A stretch of 64,000 nucleotides of DNA from Aureimonas mangrovi (GTDB taxonomy: Bacteria > Pseudomonadota > Alphaproteobacteria > Rhizobiales > Rhizobiaceae): NCBI RefSeq assembly GCF_014058705.1, contig NZ_CP059692.1, forward strand, positions 2,175,001 through 2,239,000. The letters are read 5' to 3'. How positions within the stretch are numbered: position 1 is the first letter of the stretch; the number at the start of each line of letters is the position of its first letter. The notes beneath the pieces were generated by a model that was given only the letters and a program-made list of their open reading frames with translations, did no database searches and was not told the DNA's origin. Both the position numbers and the translations under genes were made by a program. Below, piece after piece: positions 46,489 through 59,399 of the stretch.

Positions 46489-47430
46489 ATGATCGGCTAC
46501 CTCGTGCGCCGCGTGCTCGCCGCGATCCCCGTGATGATCGTCGTCGCGCTGTTCGTGTTCCTGCTCCTGCGGCTGACGCCTGGAGACCCGGCGGCCGTCA
46601 TTGCCGGCGACATGGCGACCCCGCAGCAGCTCGCCGACATCCGCGCCAGCCTCGGCCTCGACCAGCCGATCTACAACCAGTTCGTCACTTGGGCCGGTCA
46701 ACTCCTGACCGGTGACTTCGGCACCTCGCTGATCTCGCGCACGCCCGTCCTCACCCTCATCGATCAGCGTCTTGAGCCGACGATCAGCCTCGCGCTCGTG
46801 ACGATCGTGCTCACCGTTCTCATCGCGGTTCCGATGGGCGTCATCGCGGCCTGGCGGCACGGCAGCTTCATCGACAATCTGGTGATGAGCGCCTCGGTTC
46901 TCGGCTTCTCGATTCCGGTCTTCGTGATCGGCTACATCCTGATCCAGGTCTTCGCCATCAATCTGCGCCTCGTTCCGGTGCAGGGCTTCGCCAGTATCTC
47001 GGACGGCATTGGTCCGTTCACGCAGCGCATCATCCTTCCGGCGCTGACGCTCTCCTCCATCTACATCGCCCTCATCGCCCGCATGACACGTGCCTCGATG
47101 CTGAACGTCCTCGGCGAGGACTACGTGCGCACCGCCCGCGCAAAAGGCCTGAGCGAGCGGCTCGTCCTGTTCCGCCACGCGCTGCGCAATGCCGCCGTGC
47201 CAATCCTCACCGTCATCGGCACGGGTTTCGCACTGATGATCTCGGGCGTCGTCGTTACCGAAAGCGTCTTCAACATTCCCGGTCTCGGGCGTCTCACCGT
47301 CGATGCGATCCTGGCCCGCGACTATCCGGTGATCCAGGCGCTAATCCTTCTGACAAGCGGCGTCTACGTCCTCATCAACCTCCTGATCGACCTTTCCTAT
47401 GCCCTGATGGACCCGAGGATCCGTTACTGA
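46489..47430 (+). CDS. ABC transporter permease (DppB type)
   Basis: 313 residues with six membrane segments. The N-terminus MIGYLVRRVLAAIPVMIVVALFVFLLL and the coupling loop DYVRTARAKGLSERLVLFRHALRNA are classic for the first permease of peptide/nickel transporters. The stop TGA shares a base with the ATG of the next gene (TGATG), so synthesis of the two permeases is coupled. Confidence 0.94.
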   Translation: MIGYLVRRVLAAIPVMIVVALFVFLLLRLTPGDPAAVIAGDMATPQQLADIRASLGLDQPIYNQFVTWAGQLLTGDFGTSLISRTPVLTLIDQRLEPTISLALVTIVLTVLIAVPMGVIAAWRHGSFIDNLVMSASVLGFSIPVFVIGYILIQVFAINLRLVPVQGFASISDGIGPFTQRIILPALTLSSIYIALIARMTRASMLNVLGEDYVRTARAKGLSERLVLFRHALRNAAVPILTVIGTGFALMISGVVVTESVFNIPGLGRLTVDAILARDYPVIQALILLTSGVYVLINLLIDLSYALMDPRIRY

Positions 47431-48316
47431 TGACGAGCCAGGTGGACCGGGGCGCAGAGCCCGTCGTCAAACGCCGAATCCTGCCGCGCGTGGATTGGAA
47501 AGGGCTCGGCATCGCGCCGCCGATCGCGGCCCTGTGCCTCGCGGTGATCGTGATCGCGGCGTTCCTCGCGCCGTGGATCGCGCCGCACGATCCGATTGCG
47601 ATGAACCCGACCGCACGCCTTGCCGAATCCAGCGCCGCGCACCCCTTCGGCACGGATGCCTATGGCCGTGACGTCTTCTCGCGCACGCTGCACGGTGCGC
47701 GCATCTCGCTGATCGTCGGCCTCGGCGCCGCGCTCGTCGCCGTGCTCATCGGCCTGCCGCTCGGCATCCTCGCGGGCTTCTTCCGCTGGCTCGACGCCGT
47801 CCTGATGCGCATCATGGACGGTCTGATGGCCATCCCGAGCGTGCTCCTTGCCATCGCCATCGTCGCACTCGCGGGGTCCAGCCTCTGGACCGTGATGATC
47901 GCCATCACCATTCCCGAGATCCCACGTGTGGTGCGCCTCGTGCGCTCGGTCATCCTCTCGGCGCGGGAGGAGCCCTATGTGGAGGCCGCGATCGCGGTCG
48001 GCTCGGGGCTGCCGAAGATCATGTGGCGGCACCTCCTGCCCAACACCATCGCGCCGATGATCGTTCAGGGCACCTATGTCTGCGCCTCGGCGATCCTGAC
48101 CGAGGCGATCCTCTCGTTCCTCGGCGCGGGCATCGGCACCGAGACGCCCTCCTGGGGCAACATCATGTCGGAGGGCCGGCTCTATTTCCAGATCAAGCCC
48201 TCGCTGATCTTCTGGCCGGGCCTCTTCCTCTCGATCTGCATCCTGTCGATCAACATCCTCGGCGACACCGCCCGCGATCTTCTTGATCCACGCATGGCGA
48301 AGAAGGGAGGACTGCG

Positions 48317-48320
<4 letters not shown>
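47430..48320 (+). CDS. ABC transporter permease (DppC type)
   Basis: 296 residues. The N-terminal cytoplasmic part of about 35 residues precedes the first membrane segment, then comes HPFGTDAYGRDVFSRTLHGARISL, the hallmark of DppC/OppC. The coupling loop EEPYVEAAIAVGSGLPKIMWRHLLPN contacts the ATPase. It forms a heterodimer with the DppB-type permease. Its end overlaps the ATPase gene by 4 bases. Confidence 0.94.
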
Positions 48321-49993
<1,673 letters not shown>

Positions 49994-50010
49994 ATTCCGG
50001 AAAGATGATC

Positions 50011-51498
50011 ATGACCCCTCCCCGCATCGCCATCGGCGGCTTCATGCACGAGACCAACACCTTCGCGCCGAGCAAGGCAGGCCTCCAGGCTTTCGTCGAG
50101 GGCGGCGGCTTCCCGGCGATGAGCGAAGGCCCGGCGATGATCGAGGCGCTGCGCAACGTCAACATGGGCACATGCGGCTTCGTCGAGGAGGCCGAGCGGC
50201 GCGGCTGGGAGCTCGTGCCGACCATGTGGTGCCATGCAAGCCCCTCGGCCCACGTCACCGAAGAGGCGTTCGAGACTGTGGCGGGCAAGATCGTGGCCGC
50301 GATCGAGGCGGCGGGGCAGCTCGACGGCGTCTATCTCGATCTTCACGGCGCGATGGTCGCCGAGCACGCAGACGATGGCGAGGGGGAGATCATCGCGCGC
50401 GTTCGCGCGGTCGTCGGGCCGGACGTGCCGATCGTCGCCAGCCTCGACCTCCACGCCAACGTCTCGCCGCGCATGGTCGCGGAAGCCTCGGCCCTCGTCG
50501 CCTACCGCACCTATCCGCATGTCGACATGGCCGAAACCGGTCGCCGCGCGGCCGTCCACCTCGCCCGGCTCGTCGGCGGTGCGGCCGAGTTCAAGGCGTT
50601 CCGCCAGATCCCCTTCCTCATCCCCATCGCCTGGCAATGCACCGACATGGAGCCCGCTGGGAGCATCTACGCGCTGGTCGCCCGGCTGGAAGACGGCCCC
50701 GTCACCTCCACGTCCTTCCTCTGCGGCTTTCCGGCTGCGGACTTCGCCGATTGCGGCCCCTCGGTCGTCGGCTACGGCGCCACGCAGGAGGCGGCGGACG
50801 CTGCGGCGGACGCGATCGTCGAAGCCGTCTTCGCCGCGCGCAACGCCTTTGCCGGCAAGGCCTTCGACCCGCTTGACGGTGTGCGCGAGGCCATGCGCCT
50901 CGCGGATGGCGCCACGAAGCCGGTGGTCATCTCCGACACGCAGGACAACCCCGGCGCGGGCGGCGATTCCGACACCACAGGCATGCTCCGCGCGCTGGTG
51001 GAGGCCGGTGCAACGCGCGCCGCGATCGGCGTGATCGTCGATCCGGCGGCGGCTCGAACCGTCCACGAGGCGGGCGTCGGGGCGACGGTGAAGCTCTCGC
51101 TCGGCGGCAAGTCGAACATTCCCGGCGACGCGCCCTTCGAGGGCGAATTCGAGATCGTCTCGCTTTCGGACGGGCACCTCGTCGCGGACGGCCCGTTCTA
51201 CGGCGGCGCGCGGATGCGGCTCGGCCCCTCCGCGTGCCTGCGCATCGGCGGGGTTCAGGTGGTGCTCGGCTCGCGCAAGGCGCAGATGGCCGACCAGGAG
51301 ATGTACCGTTTCGTCGGCATCGAGCCGAAGGATCAGGCGATCCTCGTCAACAAGAGCTCGGTGCATTTTCGTGCCGACTTCGCGCCGATCGCCGAGACCA
51401 TCCTCGTCTGCACCGCGCCTGGCCCGATGCCGCTCGATCCGGCTTCCCTTCCCTTCACCAAGCTGCGGCCGGGCGTTGCCCTTTCGCCGGCCGCCTGA
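50011..51498 (+). CDS. M81-family metallopeptidase (MlrC-like)
   Basis: 495 residues from the ATG at 50011, six bases after GGAAAG; a TTG at 49990 overlapping the previous stop is less likely. The N-terminal domain has the metal-site motifs of microcystinase C: GGFMHETNTF, YLDLHGAMV and SLDLHANVSPRM. The C-terminal MlrC domain follows (from about 300, ISDTQDNPGAGGDSDTTGM). MlrC cuts linear microcystin and Adda-linked peptides; most relatives have unknown substrates. Here it is encoded with a peptide-type transporter and two M20 amidases. Confidence 0.9.
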   Translation: MTPPRIAIGGFMHETNTFAPSKAGLQAFVEGGGFPAMSEGPAMIEALRNVNMGTCGFVEEAERRGWELVPTMWCHASPSAHVTEEAFETVAGKIVAAIEAAGQLDGVYLDLHGAMVAEHADDGEGEIIARVRAVVGPDVPIVASLDLHANVSPRMVAEASALVAYRTYPHVDMAETGRRAAVHLARLVGGAAEFKAFRQIPFLIPIAWQCTDMEPAGSIYALVARLEDGPVTSTSFLCGFPAADFADCGPSVVGYGATQEAADAAADAIVEAVFAARNAFAGKAFDPLDGVREAMRLADGATKPVVISDTQDNPGAGGDSDTTGMLRALVEAGATRAAIGVIVDPAAARTVHEAGVGATVKLSLGGKSNIPGDAPFEGEFEIVSLSDGHLVADGPFYGGARMRLGPSACLRIGGVQVVLGSRKAQMADQEMYRFVGIEPKDQAILVNKSSVHFRADFAPIAETILVCTAPGPMPLDPASLPFTKLRPGVALSPAA

Positions 51499-51522
51499 CC
51501 AAGACCATCGAAGGACCGTTCC

Positions 51523-52683
51523 ATGACCGTCATTCCGCGCATCGAGAGCTTCGCCGAAGACCTCACCGCCATCCGCCGCGATCTGCATGCTCATCCCGAG
51601 ATCGGCTTCGAGGAGAAGCGCACCGCCGGCATCGTCGCGGAGGCGCTGCGCTCATTCGGGATGGAGGTGCATGAGGGCATCGGCGGCACGGGCGTCGTCG
51701 GCGTTCTTAAGGGGACCGGGGGCGCCGGGCGCACCATCGGGCTTCGCGCCGACATGGACGCGCTGCCGATGGAGGAATTCACAAACCTGCCCTATCGCTC
51801 GACGATCCCCGGCCGGTTCCACGGCTGCGGCCATGACGGGCACACGACGATGCTGCTCGGAGCGGCACGCTATCTCGCCGAGGCGAAGGATTTCGCCGGC
51901 ACCGTCGTCTTCATCTTCCAACCGGCCGAGGAAGGGCTCGGCGGCGCGCGCGCCATGCTCGCCGACAAGCTCTTCGAGCGCTTCCCCTGCGACGAAATCT
52001 ACGGTCTGCACAACACGCCCGAGCTCGGCCTCGGCGAGATCGCGGTGTTCCCCGGCAAGGCAATGGCGGGCGCCAGTTTCTTCGACATCCGCATCAAGGC
52101 GCGCGGCAGCCACGGCGCGATGCCGCACAATTCCAAGGACCCGGTCGTCATCGCGACGACGCTCGCCCAGAGCCTGCAGAGCATCGTCAGCCGCAACGTC
52201 ACGCCGATGAAGCCCGCCGTCCTGTCGATCACGCAGATCCACGCGGGCTCGGCCTACAACGTCATCCCCGAGGAGGCCTTGCTCGCCGGCACGATCCGCT
52301 ACTTCCACGACGAGGTGGGCGAACTCGTGCGCGAGCGCATCCGCACGATCTGCGCCGGGCTCGCCACGAGCTTCGAATGCGAGATCGAGATCGACATCCG
52401 CGACATCTTCTCCGTCCTCGAGAACCATCCCGCCGAGACCGAGGCGCTGCGCGAGGCGGCGGCGGAGATCGTCGGTCCGGAGAACGTCATCGGCGATCCG
52501 CGCCCGACGATGGGCTCGGAGGATTTTGCCGACATGCTGCACGCCGTGCCCGGCTCCTATTGCTGGGTCGGCCACGGCGGCACGGTGCCGCTCCACAATC
52601 CGAGCTTCGTCCTGGACGACGCGATCCTGCCGATCGGGGCGAGCCTTCTGGCACGGATCGTGGAAAAGCGCACCGCCGCCTGA
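51523..52683 (+). CDS. M20-family amidohydrolase (hippurate hydrolase/AbgB-like)
   Basis: 386 residues, with GAAGGA before the ATG. Typical M20D motifs: IRRDLHAHPEIGFEE, RADMDALPMEE, HGCGHDGHTTMLLGAAR (metal ligands), PAEEGLGGARAML, and PTMGSEDFADM near the end. Enzymes of this group hydrolyse N-acyl amino acids, hippurate or aminobenzoyl-glutamate. It should be cytoplasmic. Together with the MlrC-like and second M20 enzymes it probably completes breakdown of the imported substrate. Confidence 0.93.
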   Translation: MTVIPRIESFAEDLTAIRRDLHAHPEIGFEEKRTAGIVAEALRSFGMEVHEGIGGTGVVGVLKGTGGAGRTIGLRADMDALPMEEFTNLPYRSTIPGRFHGCGHDGHTTMLLGAARYLAEAKDFAGTVVFIFQPAEEGLGGARAMLADKLFERFPCDEIYGLHNTPELGLGEIAVFPGKAMAGASFFDIRIKARGSHGAMPHNSKDPVVIATTLAQSLQSIVSRNVTPMKPAVLSITQIHAGSAYNVIPEEALLAGTIRYFHDEVGELVRERIRTICAGLATSFECEIEIDIRDIFSVLENHPAETEALREAAAEIVGPENVIGDPRPTMGSEDFADMLHAVPGSYCWVGHGGTVPLHNPSFVLDDAILPIGASLLARIVEKRTAA

Positions 52684-52693
52684 GCTTGCGACA

Positions 52694-52737
52694 GCATCGG
52701 CCCGAAAACCGTGTTCGGTTTTCGGAAAGCCTGATGC
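52694..52737. repeat. Palindromic intergenic element (RIME/REP-like)
   Basis: The inner stem CCGAAAACCG/CGGTTTTCGG (52702-52711 with 52716-52725) is perfect with a 4-base loop, and an outer pair GCATC/GATGC (52694-52698 with 52733-52737) embraces it. Elements with this look (a CCGAAAA palindrome ending near GATGCG) are dispersed in rhizobial genomes. Only one copy was noticed in the window. As RNA it would form a stable hairpin between the two M20 genes. Confidence 0.6.
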
Positions 52738-52770
52738 GTGGATTCAATGGCGCTCTAGGAGGAGACGAAG

Positions 52771-53910
52771 ATGATCGACACGACCAGGCTGCCGCTCGAT
52801 GCCGAGACGATGCTGGCCGCGCTGAAACCCTGGATCGAGTGCGAAAGCCCGACCTTCGACAAGGCGGCCGTCTCTCGGATGGTGCGTCTCGCTGCCGCCG
52901 ACATGGAGGCGGCCGGCGCGAGCGTCGAGATCATCCCCGGCCCTGATGGGCTCGGCGACTGCGCGCTCGCCTCCTTCCCGCATCCGCGCGCGGGCGAGCC
53001 GGGCATCCTCGTGATGGCACATCTCGACACCGTCCATCCGGTCGGCACGCTCGAGAAGCTGCCCTTCCGGCTAGACGGCGAGCGCTGCTACGGGCCGGGT
53101 ATCTGCGACATGAAGGGCGGAACGCTCGCCGCGTTCCACGCGATCAAGGCACTGGCCGATGCCGGCATCGAGACACTGCTGCCGGTCTATTTTCTTCTCA
53201 CCAGCGACGAGGAAATCGGCAGCCCCGGAACGCGCCCGCTCATCGAGGAGACCGCGCGCCGGCACCGTTACATCCTCGTGCCGGAACCGGCCTTCATGCG
53301 CGAGGGAGTCGTCACGGGGCGCTATGCGATCGCCCGCTTCCACTTGACGGCGCATGGCCGCCCCAGCCATGCGGGCGCTGCGCTGAAGGAGGGCCGCTCG
53401 GCCGTCTCGGAGATGGCCCGGCAGATCCTCGCCATCGAGGCGATGACCGACGAGGACTGCACCTTCAGCGTCGGCGTGGTCCACGGCGGCCAGTGGGTGA
53501 ATTGCGTGCCGACCGAATGCCGCGCCGAGGTCCTGAGCATGGCCAAGCGCCAGAGCGATCTCGACCGGGGCACGGAAAGGCTGATGGCGCTGAACCGCGC
53601 GGAGGCGGACGGCATCGGCTTCACCGTGGAGAAGAGCGTGGTCCGGCCCGTCTGGGAGCCCTCGCCCGGAACGATGGAGCTTTACGAGCGCGCCAAGCGC
53701 ATCGCCGACACCCTCTCCCTGCCTTTGACGCACGGAAGTTCCGGCGGCGGCTCGGACGGCAACTTCACCGGCGCGCTCGGCTTGCCAACCCTCGACGGGC
53801 TTGGCCTGGAGGGCGCCGGCATCCACCGGCTCGACGAGCACATCATCGTCTCAAGCCTCGTCGACCGGGCGCGGCTGATGGCGGGGCTTCTGGCCAAACT
53901 CGGCGACTGA
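52771..53910 (+). CDS. M20-family metallopeptidase (glutamate carboxypeptidase-like)
   Basis: 379 residues, with a very strong ribosome binding site (GGAGGAGA). Metal-site motifs: LVMAHLDTVHPVG, GPGICDMKGG, LLTSDEEIGSPG and, near the C-terminus, HGSSGGGSDGNF. The pattern is that of CPG2/ArgE-DapE-type carboxypeptidases, which cleave C-terminal Glu from folate-like or peptide substrates. It is the last gene of the operon, and a hairpin follows. Confidence 0.92.
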   Translation: MIDTTRLPLDAETMLAALKPWIECESPTFDKAAVSRMVRLAAADMEAAGASVEIIPGPDGLGDCALASFPHPRAGEPGILVMAHLDTVHPVGTLEKLPFRLDGERCYGPGICDMKGGTLAAFHAIKALADAGIETLLPVYFLLTSDEEIGSPGTRPLIEETARRHRYILVPEPAFMREGVVTGRYAIARFHLTAHGRPSHAGAALKEGRSAVSEMARQILAIEAMTDEDCTFSVGVVHGGQWVNCVPTECRAEVLSMAKRQSDLDRGTERLMALNRAEADGIGFTVEKSVVRPVWEPSPGTMELYERAKRIADTLSLPLTHGSSGGGSDGNFTGALGLPTLDGLGLEGAGIHRLDEHIIVSSLVDRARLMAGLLAKLGD

Positions 53911-53959
53911 CCTGCCCGCCATCCGGAAACGAAACTACCGGGCGCACGGCGCTTCAACG

Positions 53960-53999
53960 CGAAAGGGAGGCCTCACCGGACGGCGGGACCTCCCTTTCG
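53960..53999. terminator. Hairpin between the M20 gene and hupB
   Basis: An 11-base-pair perfect stem CGAAAGGGAGG/CCTCCCTTTCG (53960-53970 with 53989-53999) encloses an 18-base GC-rich loop. It lies between convergent genes, so it may end both transcripts, although no clear U tract flanks it. Confidence 0.55.
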
Positions 54000-54029
54000 A
54001 TGGACTGGGCCGACGAGCAGCCCGTCAAA

Positions 54030-54311
54030 TCACTTGGAGCCGTTGACGGCGTCCTTCAGGCCCTTGCCCGGCGCGAACTTGGCGACGTTGCGGGCCGGGA
54101 TGTCGACCTCGGCGCCCGTCGACGGGTTGCGGCCCTTGGAGGCGGCGCGGTGGGACACGGAGAAGGTGCCGAAGCCGACGAGACGGATGTCGTCGCCCTT
54201 GGCAAGCGCCGAGCTGATCGAATCGAAGACCGAGTCGACGGCAGCCGTCGCCTGCTGCTTGGAGAGTTCTGCCTTGTCCGCGACCGCGGCAACCAGTTCA
54301 TTCTTGTTCAT
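54030..54311 (-). CDS. hupB: DNA-binding protein HU
   Basis: 93 residues. The start MNKNELVAAVADKAELSKQQA and the DNA-binding arm GRNPSTGAEVDIPARNVAKFAPGK are unmistakable. It bends and packages DNA as a dimer. A near-perfect ribosome binding site (AGGAGGTGG) suggests high expression. The gene lies directly downstream of lon on the same strand, as is common in proteobacteria, but a terminator separates the two. Confidence 0.97.
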   Translation of the reverse strand: MNKNELVAAVADKAELSKQQATAAVDSVFDSISSALAKGDDIRLVGFGTFSVSHRAASKGRNPSTGAEVDIPARNVAKFAPGKGLKDAVNGSK

Positions 54312-54430
54312 TATACCACCTCCTGAGGACGGCGCCCGAGGGCACCAAATCGGCGACGACGATGGTCAAATAACCGCGATCATTCAAGCCGCCAAAGCCG
54401 AAAAAGGCCAGAATTCCGGGCTTTTCACAA

Positions 54431-54456
54431 AAAATGCCGCCCGAGGGCGGCATTTT
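54431..54456 (-). terminator. Terminator of lon
   Basis: The stem AAATGCCGCC with GGCGGCATTT, a 4-base CGAG loop and flanking A and T runs on both sides lie 25 bases after the lon stop and before hupB. Confidence 0.9.
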
Positions 54457-54481
54457 TCTCGTCCGGATGGCCGAACCGGCC

Positions 54482-56902
54482 TCAGTGGGCGACGGCCGCG
54501 ACGCCTTCCTCCGCCCGATCGGGCGTGGGAAGCGGATTGCGCGCCTCGTCCCATTCGATCGGCTCCGGCTGACGCACGAGGGCGTGCTTGAGCACGTCCC
54601 CGATGTGGCTGACGGGTACGATCTCGAGGGCGTTCTTCACGCTCTCGGGGATGTCGACGAGGTCCTTCGCGTTCTCCTCCGGGATCATCACCTTCTTGAT
54701 GCCGCCGCGAAGCGCCGCGAGAAGCTTCTCCTTCAGACCGCCGATCGGCAGCACCCGACCGCGCAGCGTGATCTCACCCGTCATCGCGATGTCGCGGCGC
54801 ACCGGAATGCCCGTCATCACCGAGATGATGGCTGTCGCCATCGCCGTGCCGGCCGAAGGACCGTCCTTCGGGGTCGCGCCTTCCGGAACGTGGACGTGGA
54901 TGTCGCGCTTCTCGAAGAGAGGCGGCTCGATCCCGAAATCGGTCGCGCGCGAGCGGACGTAGGACGCCGCCGCCGAAATCGATTCCTTCATCACGTCCTT
55001 CAGATTGCCCGTCACCGTCATGCGGCCTTTGCCAGGCATCATGACGCCTTCGATCGTCAGGAGTTCGCCGCCGACTTCCGTCCACGCCAGACCCGTAACC
55101 ACACCCACCTGATCGGCCAGTTCCGCCTCGCCGTAGCGATAGCGCGGCACGCCGAGGAAATCGGCGAGATTGGCCGCCGTCACCTCGACCGACGTCGCCT
55201 CCCCCTTGAGGATGCGCGTCACGGCCTTGCGGGCGAGCTTGGTCAGCTCTCGCTCGAAGGACCGCACGCCCGCCTCGCGGGTGTAGCGGCGCGCGATCTC
55301 GCGCAGCGCGTCGTCACCGACGGAGAACTCCTCGGCCTTGAGGGCGTGGTCCTTGATCGCCTTCGGCAGGAGGTGCCGCTTGGCGATCTCGACCTTCTCG
55401 TCCTCGGTGTAGCCGGCGATCCGGATGATCTCCATCCGGTCCATCAGCGGGCCCGGGATGTTCAGCGTGTTGGCCGTCGTCACGAACATGGTGGACGAGA
55501 GATCGTACTCGACCTCCAGATAGTGGTCCATGAACGTGGCGTTCTGCTCCGGGTCCAGCACCTCCAAAAGCGCCGACGACGGATCGCCCCGATAGTCCTG
55601 TCCGAGCTTGTCGATCTCGTCGAGCAGGAAGAGCGGATTCGACTTCTTCGCCTTCTTCATCGACTGGATGACCTTGCCGGGCATCGAGCCGATATAGGTG
55701 CGCCGGTGGCCACGGATCTCGGCCTCGTCACGCACGCCGCCGAGCGCCATGCGCACATATTCGCGGCCGGTCGCCTTGGCGATCGACTTGGCGAGCGAGG
55801 TTTTGCCGACGCCCGGAGGACCGACGAGGCACAGGATCGGTCCCTTGAGCTTCGACTGGCGGCTCTGCACCGCCAGATACTCGATGATCCGCTCCTTGAC
55901 CTTCTCCAGTCCGAAGTGATCCTGCTCGAGGATCTCCTCGGCCTTCTTCAGGTCGACCTTGGCGCGCGAGGGCTTGCCCCAGGGCAGCCCGAGCAGCCAG
56001 TCCAGATAGTTGCGCACGACGGTGGCCTCGGCCGACATCGGGCTCATCTGCTTGAGCTTCTTGAACTCGGCGTTCGCCTTCTCGCGGCCCTCCTTCGAGA
56101 GCTTGGTCTTCTTGATGCGCTCCTCCAGCTCGGCCATCTCGTCGCGGCCTTCCTCGCCGTCGCCGAGCTCCTTCTGGATCGCCTTCATCTGCTCGTTCAG
56201 GTAGTACTCGCGCTGGGTCTTCTCCATCTGGCGCTTGACGCGCGAGCGGATGCGCTTCTCCACCTGAAGGACCGAAATCTCGGCCTCCATGAAGGACAGC
56301 GCCTTTTCCAGCCGATCGCGCACCGAGACGAGCGCGAGCATCTCCTGCTTCTCGGGGATCTTGATCGCGAGGTGCGAGGCCACCGTGTCGGCAAGCTTGG
56401 AATAGTCGTCGATCTGCCCGGTCGCGCCCACGACCTCTGGCGAGATCTTCTTGTTCAGCTTGACGTAATTCTCGAACTCGGCGACCACCGAACGGGCCAG
56501 AGCTTCGATCTCGACACGGTCCTCGTCCTCGGCCTCGATCTCGACCGCCTCCGCCTCATGCCACTCGGTGCGATCGGTGAAGCGCTCGATGCGCGCACGA
56601 GATACACCCTCGACAAGCACCTTCACGGTGCCGTCGGGCAGCTTGAGGAGTTGCAGGACGTTGGCGAGCGTACCGAGATCGTAGATCGCGTCCGGGGCCG
56701 GATCCTCGTCGCCGGCATTCTTCTGCGTGGCGAGCAGGATCTGCTTGTCAGCGCCCATCACCTCCTCGAGCGCCTTGATAGACTTCTCGCGGCCGACGAA
56801 GAGCGGCACGATCATGTGCGGGAACACCACGATGTCGCGCAGCGGAAGCACCGGGTATTGCGCCGGAGCCCCCGCTCCGGCCGTGTCGTTGAGATTCGAC
56901 AT
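54482..56902 (-). CDS. lon: ATP-dependent protease Lon
   Basis: 806 residues from the ATG at 56902. The LON substrate-binding domain starts at about 16 ([24 protein letters not shown]). The AAA+ domain has Walker [16 protein letters not shown], and the protease domain has the catalytic Ser (about 683, in PKDGPSAG) and Lys (about 726, in GGLKEK). The soluble hexamer degrades damaged and regulatory proteins (CcrM and DnaA in related alphaproteobacteria). A possible heat-shock promoter lies upstream. Confidence 0.97.
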   Translation of the reverse strand: MSNLNDTAGAGAPAQYPVLPLRDIVVFPHMIVPLFVGREKSIKALEEVMGADKQILLATQKNAGDEDPAPDAIYDLGTLANVLQLLKLPDGTVKVLVEGVSRARIERFTDRTEWHEAEAVEIEAEDEDRVEIEALARSVVAEFENYVKLNKKISPEVVGATGQIDDYSKLADTVASHLAIKIPEKQEMLALVSVRDRLEKALSFMEAEISVLQVEKRIRSRVKRQMEKTQREYYLNEQMKAIQKELGDGEEGRDEMAELEERIKKTKLSKEGREKANAEFKKLKQMSPMSAEATVVRNYLDWLLGLPWGKPSRAKVDLKKAEEILEQDHFGLEKVKERIIEYLAVQSRQSKLKGPILCLVGPPGVGKTSLAKSIAKATGREYVRMALGGVRDEAEIRGHRRTYIGSMPGKVIQSMKKAKKSNPLFLLDEIDKLGQDYRGDPSSALLEVLDPEQNATFMDHYLEVEYDLSSTMFVTTANTLNIPGPLMDRMEIIRIAGYTEDEKVEIAKRHLLPKAIKDHALKAEEFSVGDDALREIARRYTREAGVRSFERELTKLARKAVTRILKGEATSVEVTAANLADFLGVPRYRYGEAELADQVGVVTGLAWTEVGGELLTIEGVMMPGKGRMTVTGNLKDVMKESISAAASYVRSRATDFGIEPPLFEKRDIHVHVPEGATPKDGPSAGTAMATAIISVMTGIPVRRDIAMTGEITLRGRVLPIGGLKEKLLAALRGGIKKVMIPEENAKDLVDIPESVKNALEIVPVSHIGDVLKHALVRQPEPIEWDEARNPLPTPDRAEEGVAAVAH

Positions 56903-56991
56903 GGAAGGTCCTTTCTGCGGCAGAGCCGCCTGAGGCCGCCCGCCCCGAACCTTCCAGGAAGCGTTCGAAAGGGCGCCTTTTCGATTTCTGC

Positions 56992-57021
56992 AATGTGGGC
57001 CCATGCGGCAGCGCATTCAAG
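56992..57021 (-). promoter_or_regulatory. Possible RpoH (heat-shock) promoter of lon
   Basis: On the minus strand CTTGAA (57016-57021) is followed after 16 bases by CCCACATT (56992-56999), close to the sigma-32 pattern CTTGAA-N(13-17)-CCCCATnT. The start of transcription would lie about 85 bases before the lon ATG. Confidence 0.5.
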
Positions 57022-57063
57022 CGGCTTGTCGCCGGGGCGCACAGGCTGGCGCATGCAAGAGAA

Positions 57064-57092
57064 AACCCGCCCCGGCAGGGCCAGAGCGGGTT
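57064..57092 (-). terminator. Terminator of clpX
   Basis: AACCCGC/GCGGGTT (57064-57070 with 57086-57092) encloses a GC-rich loop and is followed on the minus strand by TTTTC. It lies about 35 bases after the clpX stop. Confidence 0.7.
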
Positions 57093-57128
57093 ATCGAGAA
57101 ACGCGCGATTGGGAGAATCGCCAGGCCA

Positions 57129-58397
<1,269 letters not shown>

Positions 58398-58628
58398 TCT
58401 CTCGTTCCTTCCAGTCCCGGCACCGGTGAGGCGCCGTCGCATCGCGGCTCCGACGCACCGCGCTTTACGGACAGTCTATGCCGCGACGCATCCAACGCAA
58501 GCGCTCGAATGTCGCCGACGATCCAGTCATGGAGGATCGCCGGGCTGGCTTGAGCGACGCTGAAGCGATCGTGGAGACGGCTTGAGCCGTATCTACGGTG
58601 CCCGCGTGCCGACATCAAGGAAGCGGCG

Positions 58629-59264
58629 TCACGAGGTCGCGAGCGACGCCTCCAGCGCTTCGCGGGACGAATAGACCTTATCGATCAGTCCGAAGGCCTG
58701 CGATTCCTCGGCCGTCATGAAGTGATCGCGGTCGAGCGTCTTCTCGATCGTCTCGTAGTCCTGCCCCGTGTGCTGGACATAGACCTCGTTGAGACGGCGC
58801 TTCAGCTTGATGATGTCCTGCGCGTGGCGCTCGATGTCCGAGGCCTGGCCGGAGAAGCCGCCCGAAGGCTGGTGGACCATGATCCGCGCGTTGGGCGTGG
58901 CGAATCGCATGTCCTTATGGCCGGCGCACAGGAGCAGCGAACCCATCGAGGCCGCCTGCCCGACGCAGAGCGTGGAGACCGCCGGCTTGATGAACTGCAT
59001 GGTGTCGTAAATCGCCATGCCGCTCGTCACCACGCCACCGGGCGAGTTGATGTAGAGGGCGATCTCCTTCTTCGGGTTCTCCGCCTCGAGGAAGAGCAGC
59101 TGGGCGCAGACGAGCGTCGCCATCCCGTCCTCGATCGGCCCGGTGATGAAGATGATGCGCTCCTTCAGGAGGCGCGAGAAGATGTCGTATGCGCGCTCGC
59201 CGCGATTGGTCTGCTCGACCACCATCGGCACAAGGTTCATCGCGGTTTCGACGGGATGCTTCAT
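58629..59264 (-). CDS. clpP: ATP-dependent Clp protease proteolytic subunit
   Basis: 211 residues from the ATG at 59264. The catalytic triad can be read as Ser106 (VGQAASMGS), His131 (IMVHQPSGG) and Asp180 (KTLDRDHFM). Residues 1-12 resemble the short propeptide that is cut off in many ClpP proteins. Fourteen copies form the barrel that ClpX or ClpA caps. It is the first gene before clpX and lon. Confidence 0.97.
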   Translation of the reverse strand: MKHPVETAMNLVPMVVEQTNRGERAYDIFSRLLKERIIFITGPIEDGMATLVCAQLLFLEAENPKKEIALYINSPGGVVTSGMAIYDTMQFIKPAVSTLCVGQAASMGSLLLCAGHKDMRFATPNARIMVHQPSGGFSGQASDIERHAQDIIKLKRRLNEVYVQHTGQDYETIEKTLDRDHFMTAEESQAFGLIDKVYSSREALEASLATS

Positions 59265-59334
59265 GGGTCCGGGACTTTCGGGCTTGCGATCGGGCGCCGT
59301 GACGCACCCGAATCGGTGGCGAGTTGAGCACCAC

Positions 59335-59363
59335 AGATAGGATGGGCCTGCCCGGCCATGCAA
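59335..59363 (-). promoter_or_regulatory. Promoter of clpP
   Basis: TTGCAT (59358-59363), 17 bases, CTATCT (59335-59340) on the minus strand, matching both the rhizobial sigma-70 pattern and, with its leading C (CTTGCAT), loosely the heat-shock pattern. It lies about 70 bases ahead of the clpP ATG. Confidence 0.55.
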
Positions 59364-59399
59364 GGCGGGCGCACGAGGCGGCCCGTTGAAGGCGCCCGG

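Noticed and set aside
54296-54309. A second LexA-like repeat at the start of hupB
   Set aside because: GTTC and GTTC are six bases apart, not seven, and lie within the start of the coding sequence.
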